Positions 19,484 through 28,878 are shown, counted from the stretch's first letter. The stretch: 64,000 nucleotides of DNA from Candidatus Pseudobacter hemicellulosilyticus (GCA_029202545.1 CP119311.1:4650001-4714000); one strand, 5' to 3'. A program made the numbers and translations. Notes: generated by a model from the letters alone, not told the origin.

Positions 19484-19744
19484 CTATCGTAGTTCTTCAC
19501 ATAGGAATCCGTTAGAGCAGATCAGCCAGATGATCTGGTCAATGGAATAGTCGGCGGTCACAATCCGCAGCACGCAGTCTACATCGTGCAGGTCAACGGA
19601 CCAGTCAATGATATGACAGTCCTTCATCACCCGGCCGATAAATCGTTTGTCGCTCTCCGTGCAGATAGTGGTCTTGAAGATCAGTATCTGCTGTGCATGC
19701 GCCGTCTGGTTGCCGGGTGTGGTTGTCTGTAATGTGTTCACCAT
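19484..19744 (-). CDS. Small conserved HMA-like protein
   Basis: 86 residues, start 3 bases after the stop of the upstream beta-barrel gene, so translation is probably coupled. The core (QILIFKTTI, then FIGRVMKDCHIIDWSVDLHD, then VLRIVT and IIWLICSNGFLCEEL) has the alternating strand/helix spacing of a ferredoxin-like heavy-metal-associated fold but lacks a CxxC metal site. There is no signal peptide. I recognise similar short Bacteroidota proteins but no characterised function. Confidence 0.6.
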   Translation of the reverse strand: MVNTLQTTTPGNQTAHAQQILIFKTTICTESDKRFIGRVMKDCHIIDWSVDLHDVDCVLRIVTADYSIDQIIWLICSNGFLCEELR

Positions 19745-19747
19745 TAC

Positions 19748-20719
19748 TTAGAATTTATAGTTAAATCCTGCCTGGATAAATGGCGTGTTCCTGTCGTACG
19801 ACAGGTTCCATTTCCGGTCCTGTATCTTATCAAAGGCGTTGAAGCCTGCTTTCTCGCTGTTGGAGTAGGTCTGTAATTTATTGGACAGGGTATAACCGCC
19901 AATAATATTGAGGTCCCAGCGGTGGTTCAGCTGCCAGTCGTAGCTGATACCCGTACTCACCTGCTGGTGCTGGATATATTCATCGCCTGCACCACTGTTC
20001 AGCCGGTAGGTGGCGCCCTGGAAAGTGGTGGTCCAGCCGAGCTGGTGTTGTTTTGACAATTTATATTTCAGCGAGGTCCTGATAGGCAGGAAGCCGGTCC
20101 AGGACCACTTGTCGTTGATTGTCCAGGCAAACTCCGGTATAGGCAGCAGGAATGAGCCGGTATACATATCGGTATACACCAGGTTGATGGCATATTTGAA
20201 ATCCTTGTCCTGCCGCAGCGCTATCCTGGCGCCTACAGTATAGTAAAGATCGGAGCCGGTAATGCTTTTCCGGAAATCAGACGCCACGCCGGTGAGCCCG
20301 AAGATACTGAGGTGGGTACTCCTGGAAAGGATAGTGGTATAGGAGAGATTGGCGGTGACGGAATGAAAATTATTACTGCCGATGAAGGGCTCGCCGGAAA
20401 GGTAGAGCCCCTGGTAACGGAGACTGGCCCTGAAAAAGTAGGGCCTGTTGCTTTTGAGCTTCAGTATACGCACGGGTGTACCGGCTTCGGCGGAAAACTG
20501 CTGGATCAGGAAATCCTTTCCATTGCCGGACACCGGGAACAGGACGCCGCTCACATTGATGCCGCCGAGCCGGGGTGCGGTACTGGTGAGGGGGCGGCCT
20601 GCAGCCTGCTGTAAAGAATCTCTCTGGGCTTCCGGGATCCTGATACTGGTGGGTCTGTCCTGCGCTGATAACTTTACGCCTGCCAATAGCATGAGGCTGA
20701 TCAATCCGTAGGTTTTCAT
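19748..20719 (-). CDS. DUF6268-like outer-membrane beta-barrel protein
   Basis: 323 residues from the ATG at 20719 (MKTYGLISLMLLAGVKLSAQ, a clean signal peptide); an in-frame TTG 35 codons upstream is not credible. The mature protein alternates hydrophobic and polar residues in aromatic-rich strands (FFRASLRYQGLYLSG, AINLVYTDMYTGSFLLP) and ends NTPFIQAGFNYKF, the C-terminal aromatic of outer-membrane barrels. The resemblance to the DUF6268 barrel group is from memory. It is coupled to the small HMA-like gene downstream. Function is unknown. Confidence 0.6.
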   Translation of the reverse strand: MKTYGLISLMLLAGVKLSAQDRPTSIRIPEAQRDSLQQAAGRPLTSTAPRLGGINVSGVLFPVSGNGKDFLIQQFSAEAGTPVRILKLKSNRPYFFRASLRYQGLYLSGEPFIGSNNFHSVTANLSYTTILSRSTHLSIFGLTGVASDFRKSITGSDLYYTVGARIALRQDKDFKYAINLVYTDMYTGSFLLPIPEFAWTINDKWSWTGFLPIRTSLKYKLSKQHQLGWTTTFQGATYRLNSGAGDEYIQHQQVSTGISYDWQLNHRWDLNIIGGYTLSNKLQTYSNSEKAGFNAFDKIQDRKWNLSYDRNTPFIQAGFNYKF

Positions 20720-20863
20720 GTCCTGTCTGGTTGCTTTAATGCCTTTGGTTGGTAAAATGGTGATGCGCACAAATTTGCGGGCAAATGCAGGAGCAGCCAA
20801 GCAGTATACAGGGGAAACGGACAAATTGCCCGTTGAAACGGCGGGGGAGGATCAATGGGTCCT

Positions 20864-20984
20864 GTCGCTCGCCTCCGGCGAGTGACGACTATTTGTTAGC
20901 CTCCGGCTAACCAGTCGGGACCGGCAGGATGGTACTGGTCGCCTCCGGCGACGGAATAGCGGTCACTCGCCGGAGGCGAGCGAC
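20864..20984 (-). repeat. 121-bp inverted-repeat element, copy 2
   Basis: Best-preserved copy: 20864-20886 and 20962-20984 are perfect 23-bp inverted repeats whose core is GCTCGCCTCCGGCGAGTG. Each end is itself a near-palindrome, with a TCC loop. Two internal hairpins share that design: TTAGCCTCCGGCTAA (20895-20909) and TCGCCTCCGGCGA (20939-20951). The interior is in reverse orientation to copies 1 and 3. It lies 33 bases from the stop of the LytTR regulator at 21017. No target-site duplication is visible. Confidence 0.9.
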
Positions 20985-21016
20985 TGGATGAATTGCGGCG
21001 AATGAATTCTCAGCTG

Positions 21017-21778
21017 TTATGACCTGGACAGCCACTCTAAAAAGCCCGGCACTTTTTCCTTACTCACGGTGATCACTTCCGGCGTTTTCACGCAGAGGCT
21101 GATGGCAATTTTACGGGATAGATAATTGGACGCTTCCACAATGGCCTGACGGTTGACCAGGAACTGCCGGTTGACCCGGTAGAAGCTGGTTCCTGCCTGC
21201 TTTTCCAGCTCTTCCAGCGGTTTGCTGAGCTGGTAGCTTTTCTGATCAAAAGTGGTGAGATGGACCAATGCGTTCCGCAACTGGAAAAACGCAATACTGC
21301 GGAAAGGGACCGGCAGGATCTTGTCCTTATGATATACCAGCACCGAGCCGTCGCCGGCGGGCTTGCGTTCCTGGAACAGCTGCAGGATATCCCGGTAGTC
21401 CCGGGGATTATCCGCAAATTTTTCTTTCAGCGCCTGGAACTTGTCCAAAGCCCCCCGCACAGACTGATCCGTGAACGGCTTGAGGATATAATCAATGCCG
21501 TTGGCGCCAAAGGCTTTGAGGGCGTACTGGTCAAAGGCGGTGCAGAAAATGACCGGGGCAGGGAAGGGGATCTCGTTGAACAGCTCAAAGGCCAGGCCGT
21601 CGCCCAGCTGGATATCGCTGAAGATCAGGTCGGCCCGGATACCCTGGCGGAAGAACTGGATGGCTTCCTGCACGCTGCCAGGCTGGGCGATGATCTCGGC
21701 GCCGGGCTGGAGGCGACTGATAGTTTCTGCCAGGTCGGCCGCCGTGAGGCGTTCGTCCTCAATGATCACAATTTTCAT
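21017..21778 (-). CDS. LytTR-family response regulator
   Basis: 253 residues. A receiver domain (1-120) has the acidic pocket EDE at 7-9, phospho-acceptor Asp55 in IFSDIQLGDG and the invariant Lys in YILKPF. A LytTR DNA-binding domain follows (about 145-253, with VYHKDKILPVPFRSIAFF, FYRVNRQFLVNRQAI and ITVSKEKVPGFLEW). It overlaps the histidine kinase gene by 4 bases (ATGA), so the two form a translationally coupled pair. LytTR regulators bind imperfect direct repeats at promoters; the target cannot be told from here. A 121-bp repeat element follows its stop. Confidence 0.93.
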   Translation of the reverse strand: MKIVIIEDERLTAADLAETISRLQPGAEIIAQPGSVQEAIQFFRQGIRADLIFSDIQLGDGLAFELFNEIPFPAPVIFCTAFDQYALKAFGANGIDYILKPFTDQSVRGALDKFQALKEKFADNPRDYRDILQLFQERKPAGDGSVLVYHKDKILPVPFRSIAFFQLRNALVHLTTFDQKSYQLSKPLEELEKQAGTSFYRVNRQFLVNRQAIVEASNYLSRKIAISLCVKTPEVITVSKEKVPGFLEWLSRS

Positions 21779-22803
21779 GGATGAAGGATTTTAATACTTA
21801 CAGAAAAATGTTCGGGACTGGCATCAATCAGTACTTCTTCGTTTGATAATAACCGGTAGCGTTCCATCAGGTTCAGCAGTCCTTTGCCGGAAGAAGGCTC
21901 GGGATGTCTTTTCAGCTGCAGGTTATTGCAGACCACCAGGTAGGGCTCCTGGCAGTAAACCCGGATATGCAGGGGCGCAGCCTCTGTAACCTCATTGTGT
22001 TTGATAGCGTTCTCCAGTAGCGGCTGGATGGAGAAAGAAGGCACCTGCCCCTCCTGCAGGGTATCAGCAGGAAGGTCTATGTCTACGGCCAGCGCTTTGC
22101 CGAACCGGAGCCGCTGCATTTCTAAATAGTCATTGCATAGGTTGATCTCATCACCCAGCTTCACCATTTTTTCCTGTACATCTGACAGCGAAGCCCGGAG
22201 AAAATTGGCCAGGTGTCCCAGGTAATGTTCCCCTGCACGGGTATCCGATTTATACAGGGTCTTGAGCACGCTCAGCGCGTTGAACAGGAAATGCGGGTGG
22301 ATCTGCTGGCGGAGCAGGGCGTTAACGGCCTGCATATTGGCGGTCTTCAGCTGGGCGTTCTCCACATCGGCCTTGGCTTTTTCATGCAGCAGGCAGACAA
22401 AGAGCTGCATGGACAGCGTGAGGATATTGAACAGGACACTGATCATGGTGAACGTGATGAAGTGCTGCATGTTGTTCAGGCGATGCCAGTTTTCGTCTGC
22501 GAAATAAGCAAATACCGGCCAGTATAACTGCACCACCACAAAACTGCAGAAAAAAGACAGCAGGTACCATTTCCAGTGCTTTTTGATCGGTGGCTGGTAA
22601 ATGGTAGGCGGGGCGCTTTTCAGCAGCGTAATATTGACAAGGCCCATGAAGAAGAACAAGGAGCCTATAAGTGTAGGGGCTATAAAGATCTTCGGGGTTA
22701 AGCCTGTCTCAATAAACTTGAAAAAGAAGATCATCACTGCCATAAAACCTGCCATTAGCCAGGTAAGCCGGAACATTTCCTTGACGGGCGCGCCTTTTTT
22801 CAT
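21775..22803 (-). CDS. LytS-like (His_kinase/PF06580-type) sensor histidine kinase
   Basis: 342 residues from the ATG at 22803; a start six codons upstream is possible. Four hydrophobic segments (about 12-30, 38-60, 80-100, 116-138) form a membrane sensor. They are followed by a coiled linker and the short kinase core with RQQIHPHFLFNALSVL (His171 of PHF the likely phospho-acceptor) and a C-terminal HATPase region with LLENAIKHN and GKGLLNLMERY. It phosphorylates the LytTR regulator encoded immediately downstream. There is no extracytoplasmic domain, so the signal is likely sensed within the membrane. Confidence 0.92.
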   Translation of the reverse strand: MKKGAPVKEMFRLTWLMAGFMAVMIFFFKFIETGLTPKIFIAPTLIGSLFFFMGLVNITLLKSAPPTIYQPPIKKHWKWYLLSFFCSFVVVQLYWPVFAYFADENWHRLNNMQHFITFTMISVLFNILTLSMQLFVCLLHEKAKADVENAQLKTANMQAVNALLRQQIHPHFLFNALSVLKTLYKSDTRAGEHYLGHLANFLRASLSDVQEKMVKLGDEINLCNDYLEMQRLRFGKALAVDIDLPADTLQEGQVPSFSIQPLLENAIKHNEVTEAAPLHIRVYCQEPYLVVCNNLQLKRHPEPSSGKGLLNLMERYRLLSNEEVLIDASPEHFSVSIKILHP

Positions 22804-22992
22804 GCCGCAAAAATAAGACAAATGCCGGCGGCCGGCCGGCTACCTGGCGGAAGCGGACAAAAGCGGGCTTTAACCCGGCGAATTCCCTGTTCATCCGCAG
22901 CATTTACGCAGTTATAAAACCCGTATCGGGCAATCACAATATAATTGGGTAATATTGCCGCTCTAAAATTGCTGTCCAAAGAGAGGAGAACG

Positions 22993-23595
22993 ATGCAGGC
23001 CCTAACCAGAAAAGTATTGCCGGATGAACGCTCACTGCTGCTGCTGATTGCCGAAGGTAATGAGGCGGCTTTCCGTACTGTGGTGATCTTTTACAGGCCC
23101 TACCTGTTGTCCTATATCCTCAGCTTTACCCATTCCCGGGAACGCAGCGAAGAGACCGTACAGGATGTTTTCCTGCAGGTATGGCGCAGCCGCGAGACCC
23201 TGAAAGAAGTACATGATCTCCGCAGTTTTATTTTTGTGATCTCCCGGCACCTGGCCCTGAATGCGGTCCGCTCGCAGCTGCGCGAGGAAGCCCGCAAAAA
23301 TAAATGGCTGGAATCCCAGCCTGAGGTCCTGGATAACACAGAACCGGTATTCACGGAAGACATCCCCGGCATCCTGGACCAGGCTGTAGCCCAGTTGCCG
23401 CCACAGCAGCAAAAGGCATGGATCCTGATCCGAAAGGAAGGACAGTCCTATGCCGAAGCCGCCACCACCATGGGCATCTCCAAAGAGACCATTAAGAAAT
23501 ACCTGCAATACGCTACGGCTTCCATGACCGCATTTATTACAGAAAAAATGAAATACGGGGCAGTACTGGTCCTGAGCCTGCTGGGCATCCGGTAA
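22993..23595 (+). CDS. ECF sigma-70 factor (PUL-linked)
   Basis: 200 residues from the ATG at 22993, chosen because a clear GAGAGGAG ribosome-binding site lies just upstream; the frame is open to 22945 but lacks one there. Sigma region 2 (LSYILSFTHSRERSEETVQDVFLQVW) and region 4 (QLPPQQQKAWILIRKEGQSYAEAA, then MGISKETIKKYLQYA) are intact. A hydrophobic tail (YGAVLVLSLLGIR) closes it. It lies upstream of FecR and an STN-type SusC, so it is the sigma factor released when that transporter is occupied, driving the 23931-31850 locus. Confidence 0.93.
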   Translation: MQALTRKVLPDERSLLLLIAEGNEAAFRTVVIFYRPYLLSYILSFTHSRERSEETVQDVFLQVWRSRETLKEVHDLRSFIFVISRHLALNAVRSQLREEARKNKWLESQPEVLDNTEPVFTEDIPGILDQAVAQLPPQQQKAWILIRKEGQSYAEAATTMGISKETIKKYLQYATASMTAFITEKMKYGAVLVLSLLGIR

Positions 23596-23930
23596 GCGCA
23601 GCCGCCCTGCGGTTTGTCTGCATGCCCTTGCTGCCGCATGGTGCTGTGAAACGACTGCCTGGTTTGTCCGGAAACACCAGTAACTGGCTATTGGTTACAA
23701 AGCCATTTGGTTCGAACCAAATAGCAAACTTATTTGATAGCAGCACTACTTCCGGATCAAATCTCCCTTTCAGGAACCGGCATCACTCAACTACCCGTAT
23801 CCAAAGCGCACATCCTGGAAGCCCATTTAAAGCCATCAAAAAAATTCTTAAAAAATTTCCTCCCGGTAGCCCCTTTGCTTTCAGCAGCGGTGTCTCTATT
23901 AATACAGATTGATCATTTAAACCCGCCATT
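23596..23930 (+). other. 335-base gap between sigma and FecR genes
   Basis: No coding signal seen. It holds an 18-bp perfect palindrome (23705-23722) and an A/T-rich tract (23838-23858) followed by CCCGGTAGCCCC about 65 bases before FecR. The tract plus GGTAG looks like a promoter/leader for the FecR-SusCD part of the locus, perhaps read by the sigma factor itself. That is inference. Confidence 0.4.
23705..23722. repeat. 18-bp perfect palindrome
   Basis: ATTTGGTTCGAACCAAAT, perfectly self-complementary with no spacer, in the gap between the ECF sigma and FecR genes. The lack of a loop favours a dimeric protein-binding site rather than a terminator. No T-run follows. Confidence 0.5.
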
Positions 23931-25148
23931 TTGAAAGAGAAAAGGTTCCTGGAATTGTTTGCCCGCTGGACCAGCCAGCACCTGACCCCAGCCGAAACAG
24001 CCGAACTGCTGCAATTGTACGCTGCCGTGGATGCTGAACAGCTGCTGACACCGGCCCTCCGCCAGCGCTGGGCCGAAGCACAGCCTGATCCGCTGGCCAC
24101 CGAGCAGGACGCCCACCAGATGGTGGATGCTATTCTCCGACAAGCGCCCGCTACCAGCAACCTGCCCATTACCATTCCTTTCTATAAAAGATCCTGGGTC
24201 CGCTATGCCGCCGCCATCCTGGTACTCCTGGCAGCCGGCGCCAGCTGGTTTGTACTGCGCCAGCCCAACACCAACAACAATATTGTTCACCAGGTATCTC
24301 CCAAAGATATCCAGCCCGCACATGACGGCGCCGTGCTGACCCTGGCCGATGGTACCCAGGTGGTACTGGACAGCCTGGGCAACGGACTGGTGACCGCACA
24401 GAACGGGGTGGCCATCACCCTGGAAAATGGCCGGCTCTCCTACAAACCGGCAGATACCGTGACCACCCTGGCCTACAATACCCTCCGCATTCCCAAAGGC
24501 CGGCAGCTCAACCTCAGCCTGCCGGACGGCACCCGCCTCTGGCTCAATGCCAACAGCACACTGGTGTACCCGGCTGCTTTTGTAGGGAAAGAAAGGTTGG
24601 TAGAGATCAGCGGTGAAGCCTATTTTGAAGTGGCCCATAATCCACGCCAGCCTTTTAAAGTGAAGATCCGCAACCAGGCGGCAGTAGAAGTGGTAGGCAC
24701 GCATTTCAATGTGAACGCATACGAAGACGAAAATACTATCCAGACAACATTATTGCAGGGGGCTGTGAAAGTGATTTCAGAGGCGGCCGGGACAACAGCA
24801 AGTCCCCTGCAAAATTCTGTACTGCTGAAGCCGGGACAGCAGGCCCGTATTGCCGGCAACGGCCAGGCAGCTTCCGGTATCAGCATCCAGGAACAGGTGA
24901 ACCTGGACCAGGTGATGGCCTGGAAGAACGGCCTTTTCAATTTTGAGGATGCCAGCCTCAAAGAAGTGATGAACCAGCTGGAACGCTGGTACGATATAGA
25001 AGTGGTGTATGAGAAAGGGATCCCGGCTGTTCAGTTCGGCGGGGAGATGAGCCGCAACGTGCCTTTATCAGATGTGCTGGAAGCGCTCAAGGCCTGGAAT
25101 ATCCATTTCCGGATGGAATCCGGCAGAAAACTGGTGGTATTGCCCTGA
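23931..25148 (+). CDS. FecR-family anti-sigma factor
   Basis: 405 residues beginning at a TTG; there is no closer ATG in frame. Cytoplasmic N-terminus (1-82) binds sigma; one membrane helix (about 84-106, VRYAAAILVLLAAGASWFVL); then the periplasmic FecR domain (LRIPKGRQLNLSLPDGTRLW, NANSTLVYPAAF, ISGEAYFEVAHN, VVGTHFNVNAY) and a C-terminal DUF4974/STN-like module (EVMNQLERWYDIEVVYEKG). It holds the upstream ECF sigma inactive until the SusC partner signals. Typical length and order. Confidence 0.94.
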   Translation: MKEKRFLELFARWTSQHLTPAETAELLQLYAAVDAEQLLTPALRQRWAEAQPDPLATEQDAHQMVDAILRQAPATSNLPITIPFYKRSWVRYAAAILVLLAAGASWFVLRQPNTNNNIVHQVSPKDIQPAHDGAVLTLADGTQVVLDSLGNGLVTAQNGVAITLENGRLSYKPADTVTTLAYNTLRIPKGRQLNLSLPDGTRLWLNANSTLVYPAAFVGKERLVEISGEAYFEVAHNPRQPFKVKIRNQAAVEVVGTHFNVNAYEDENTIQTTLLQGAVKVISEAAGTTASPLQNSVLLKPGQQARIAGNGQAASGISIQEQVNLDQVMAWKNGLFNFEDASLKEVMNQLERWYDIEVVYEKGIPAVQFGGEMSRNVPLSDVLEALKAWNIHFRMESGRKLVVLP

Positions 25149-25301
25149 CCGGCACACCATATCAACTATACTTATCCGTTATCAGTCCTGTAGACCGCAA
25201 CAAAAAGCCGGATTGGAGTGCCATCCTTTCCGGCGAAAAGTTATGGTCAACAGAAATTTCGCTCTTAGGGAATTTTTTATTAACCAAACCTGTACAAATG
25301 T

Positions 25302-28300
25302 ATGAAAAAAACAACGATTGTGGACCGGTCGTATGAAGCTGGTATCCACGCGGTTATGCCTCTGGGCGAGCCGCTGGTCAGTGATTGCCTCCGGTTGCCT
25401 TCCCAATGCCTGCAGCCCGTTCAGAACAAGGGCCATCGTTCCCGCAGCATGGGAGAAAAAATCCTGATGGCAATGAAAATAACGACCTTGCTCATGCTCA
25501 CTGTTTGCCTGCACGTAACTGCGGAAACGTCCTCGCAAACCATCACTTTGACAAGTGAACAGATGCCGCTCGTCAAAGTCTTCGCCGAGATCAAAAAACA
25601 GACCGGCTACGTGGTCTTTTATACCAAGGACCTGCTGCGAAATACCAGCCCGGCTTCCCTGGCTGTAAAGGACCTTGACCTGCGCAGTTTCATGGACCTG
25701 GTACTCAAAGACCAGCCCCTGAAATACAAGATCGCTGACAAGACCATCATCCTGCTGCACAAAGCGCCCCTCCTGTTCCCAACCCTGCCTGAACCTACCG
25801 AATTGGCCGCACCCGTACCGCCGCCGGCCCCCATCAAAGGACAGGTAACGGACGAAGAAGGAAAACCACTCAGCAATATCAGCGTGCTGATCAAAGGCAC
25901 AGCCCATGGCACTTCCACCGATGAGAACGGCAATTTCTCTTTCCCCGATGTGAAGCCCGGTCAGACCCTGGTCTTCAGCTCCGTGGAAGTAGAGACCCGC
26001 GAGCTGAAAGTGACCAGTGGCCAGAGCACCCTCAACGTGACCCTGAAAAGAGCAGTGTCCGACCTGAACCAGGTGATTGTAGTAGGGTATGGCACCATGA
26101 AGAAAAGTGATGTGAACGCCGCCATCACTACGGTAAAGCCCAGCGACCTGGTAAAAGTATCCTCCCCTGATTTTTCCCAGATGCTGATGGGCCGCGCAGC
26201 CGGTGTTACCGTTACCCAGGGTACGGCCCAGCCCGGCGGCTCCCTGAATATCCTGGTGCGCGGCGCGCCCAGCACCGGCGCCGGTAACCAGCCCCTGTAT
26301 GTGATTGACGGTTTCCCCGTAGTAGGCGACGGCGTATCGCCCGGCAGCGGCAACCAGTGGAATGCCGGCGGCCGCAGCCCGCTCAATGACATTAACCCCA
26401 ATGACATTGCCAGTATTGAGATCCTGAAAGACGCCGCCGCCACCGCTATCTATGGCGCCCGCGGCGCCAGCGGCGTTATCCTGATCACCACCAAACGCGG
26501 TGGGGGCGGGCAGGCCAAGGTGGAATACAGTATGAACATGTCCACCCAGGAGGTGATCAAAAAACCTTCCCTGCTCACAGCTTCCGAATTCCTGAACGAA
26601 AGGGAGAAATACAATCACGAAACTTACCTCATCAATAATAAGCTGGGACCCTACGGTGATACCGATCCCGGTACCGTAGCGCCCTATACGCCGCTGTTCA
26701 CCCCGGATGATATAACAGCAGCCGGCGCAGGCACCAACTGGTATAATCTTATGACCCAGCCCGGCATCGTGAACCAGCACAATATCACGGTGACGCAGGG
26801 TACCAAGACTTACAAGTCTCTGTTCTCCGTCAACTATTTTGACCAGCGCGGTGTGGTGAAGACCTCCGGTATCCAACGCCTCAGCCTCCGCTATAATTTT
26901 GACCAGGAGATCCGCCGCTGGTGGAATTATGGCGCATCGGCCATGGCCTCCCTGGTAACAGAAAAGAATGCCACCCTGGGCGGCGGCCGTGACGCCACGG
27001 CCGGAATCATTGAATCCGCCATGAACTATAGCCCGCTGGTAAAACCCCAGAAAACGATAGATGGATTCTGGATAGAAGATCCCAGCCAGGCCCTGCTCAA
27101 TCACCCGCTTTCTTACCTGGACATTACGGATAAGACCAAGTCGAAACGTTTCATGACCTCCCTGTACACCAATGTCCATTTCCTCCAGGATGTACTCTGG
27201 GTAAAGCTTTCCGGCGGTATTGACGCCCGTAACGGGAAAAGGCAGAACTATTTCCCCCAGACCACTCGCTACGGCAGCCAGGTGGGTGGTGATGCCAATA
27301 TCAACTCCGCTTCACGGGAAGATTACCTGGGTGAGGCCGTGCTGAACTTCCAGAAAAGCTTTGGCAGGAAACACAAGCTGCTCTCGCTGGCCGGCTATTC
27401 CTACCAGCAGCAGAACGATGAAGGCGTGTACGTGAATGCCAAACGCTTCACTTCCGACGCCCTCTACTATTACCGCATACAGGCCGGTGAGGAAAGACCT
27501 ATTGTCAGCTCCTACAGGGGCCGCCACGTGCTGGCTTCCTATTTCACGAGGATGCAGTATTCCTTCGACCAGAAATACCTGTTCACCTTTTCCGCCCGCG
27601 TGGATGGGAGCGACCGGTTTGGCGCCAATAACAAATATGCTTTCTTCCCCTCCGCTGCCTTTGCCTGGAGGGCCATTGAAGAAGATTTTATACGAAATAT
27701 AGACTGGGTCTCCGACCTGAAGCTCCGCGTCAGCGCCGGCCAGGTAGGTAATGAGAACCTGCCTAACAGCGCTGCTTATGCGCTCTATAGCTTCCAGGGC
27801 CAGAACTATTATTTCGACGGACAGGAAAACAAAGGCGTTACCCTTTCCAAGCTGGCCAATCCCAACCTGAGATGGGAAACCACCAGCGAGATCAACGTTG
27901 GTATGGATTTCGGCTTCCTGCGCAACCGCCTCAGCGGTAGCCTGGATGTGTTCTATAAAGAGGTGAGCGACCTGCTCAGCTACCGCACCCTGCCGCATTA
28001 TTCCATTGTGTCCGGCGTTTACTCCAATGTAGGCAGGACCCAGAGCAAGGGCGTGGAACTTACCCTCCGAAGCATCAACCTGGAAGGACCGCTGCACTGG
28101 TCGTCCGCACTGACCTTTACCGCTTACCGCGACCGCTGGATGGAGCGTGATCCCAAAGTGATCCTGCGCCCCTATGAGTCCGGCACCGATCCCCTCAGCT
28201 CCGTGTTCACCCTGGTATCCGACGGTCTCAAGCAACCCGGCGAAGAAACACCGCATATGCCCGGCCTGCTGCCCGGCCAGATGAAATACCGGGACCTCAA

Positions 28301-28868
28301 CGGCCGTGATGCAGACGGAAAGCTCACCGGCAAACCCGATGGCAGGATTGATGAAGCCGATGTGGTATACCTCGGCACCCGCGCCCCTAAATTTACCGTG
28401 GGCCTCAACAATACCCTGAGCTTCGGCAATTTTGACCTGAGCATGTTCTGGTATGCCGTGGTAGGGGCCTACAAACTGCCCGAGACCCGCATGGAACACA
28501 GTGTATTCGGCAGCTATGGTATCCAGCTCCTGCGTGATAACTATAATTTCCTCAGCGAGATCAAAGACAGGTGGAGCAGCGCCAATCCGAATGCTACGCT
28601 GCCCAGTGGTATTGTGAACAGCTTTGACCAGTATGGCAGCCCCTACTGGGAAAAAGCCTCCTATGCCAGGCTGAAGAACCTGACCATCGGGTATGATCTG
28701 ACCAGGGTCCTGAAACCAAGCTGGGCCGTATCCGCCAGGATATTTGTAACAGGGGAGAACCTGGCCACCATCACCAATTACAATGGCTTTGATCCGGAAG
28801 TGGAGAACGACCGTGCCTCTTATCCCCAGCAACGCTCATTCTCCTTTGGGCTTGATGTTAAATTTTAA
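25302..28868 (+). CDS. STN-containing SusC/RagA TonB-dependent transducer
   Basis: 1188 residues. An unusually long cytoplasmic N-terminus (about 55 residues) precedes the signal helix (MKITTLLMLTVCLHVTAE). Then an STN signalling domain (about 78-135, MPLVKVFAEIKKQTGYVVFY), a carboxypeptidase-regulatory-like domain (about 170-250), the plug (GRAAGVTVTQGTAQPGG, QPLYVIDGFPVVG) and the barrel ending SFGLDVKF. The STN domain contacts FecR, so ligand uptake both feeds the cell and turns on the locus. SusD follows after 10 bases. Confidence 0.95.
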   Translation: MKKTTIVDRSYEAGIHAVMPLGEPLVSDCLRLPSQCLQPVQNKGHRSRSMGEKILMAMKITTLLMLTVCLHVTAETSSQTITLTSEQMPLVKVFAEIKKQTGYVVFYTKDLLRNTSPASLAVKDLDLRSFMDLVLKDQPLKYKIADKTIILLHKAPLLFPTLPEPTELAAPVPPPAPIKGQVTDEEGKPLSNISVLIKGTAHGTSTDENGNFSFPDVKPGQTLVFSSVEVETRELKVTSGQSTLNVTLKRAVSDLNQVIVVGYGTMKKSDVNAAITTVKPSDLVKVSSPDFSQMLMGRAAGVTVTQGTAQPGGSLNILVRGAPSTGAGNQPLYVIDGFPVVGDGVSPGSGNQWNAGGRSPLNDINPNDIASIEILKDAAATAIYGARGASGVILITTKRGGGGQAKVEYSMNMSTQEVIKKPSLLTASEFLNEREKYNHETYLINNKLGPYGDTDPGTVAPYTPLFTPDDITAAGAGTNWYNLMTQPGIVNQHNITVTQGTKTYKSLFSVNYFDQRGVVKTSGIQRLSLRYNFDQEIRRWWNYGASAMASLVTEKNATLGGGRDATAGIIESAMNYSPLVKPQKTIDGFWIEDPSQALLNHPLSYLDITDKTKSKRFMTSLYTNVHFLQDVLWVKLSGGIDARNGKRQNYFPQTTRYGSQVGGDANINSASREDYLGEAVLNFQKSFGRKHKLLSLAGYSYQQQNDEGVYVNAKRFTSDALYYYRIQAGEERPIVSSYRGRHVLASYFTRMQYSFDQKYLFTFSARVDGSDRFGANNKYAFFPSAAFAWRAIEEDFIRNIDWVSDLKLRVSAGQVGNENLPNSAAYALYSFQGQNYYFDGQENKGVTLSKLANPNLRWETTSEINVGMDFGFLRNRLSGSLDVFYKEVSDLLSYRTLPHYSIVSGVYSNVGRTQSKGVELTLRSINLEGPLHWSSALTFTAYRDRWMERDPKVILRPYESGTDPLSSVFTLVSDGLKQPGEETPHMPGLLPGQMKYRDLNGRDADGKLTGKPDGRIDEADVVYLGTRAPKFTVGLNNTLSFGNFDLSMFWYAVVGAYKLPETRMEHSVFGSYGIQLLRDNYNFLSEIKDRWSSANPNATLPSGIVNSFDQYGSPYWEKASYARLKNLTIGYDLTRVLKPSWAVSARIFVTGENLATITNYNGFDPEVENDRASYPQQRSFSFGLDVKF

Positions 28869-28878
28869 TACCTGAACA

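Noticed and set aside
23699..23725. TTGGTTCGAACCAA looks like a tRNA T-loop
   Set aside because: It is a perfect 18-bp palindrome with no acceptor stem, D-arm or anticodon arm around it; the GGTTCGTCCC motifs elsewhere likewise lack cloverleaf context.
25182..27179. 665-codon minus-strand frame opposite the STN-SusC gene
   Set aside because: Shadow of a clear SusC gene; Gly/Ala/Val/His-rich low-information composition and no domain.
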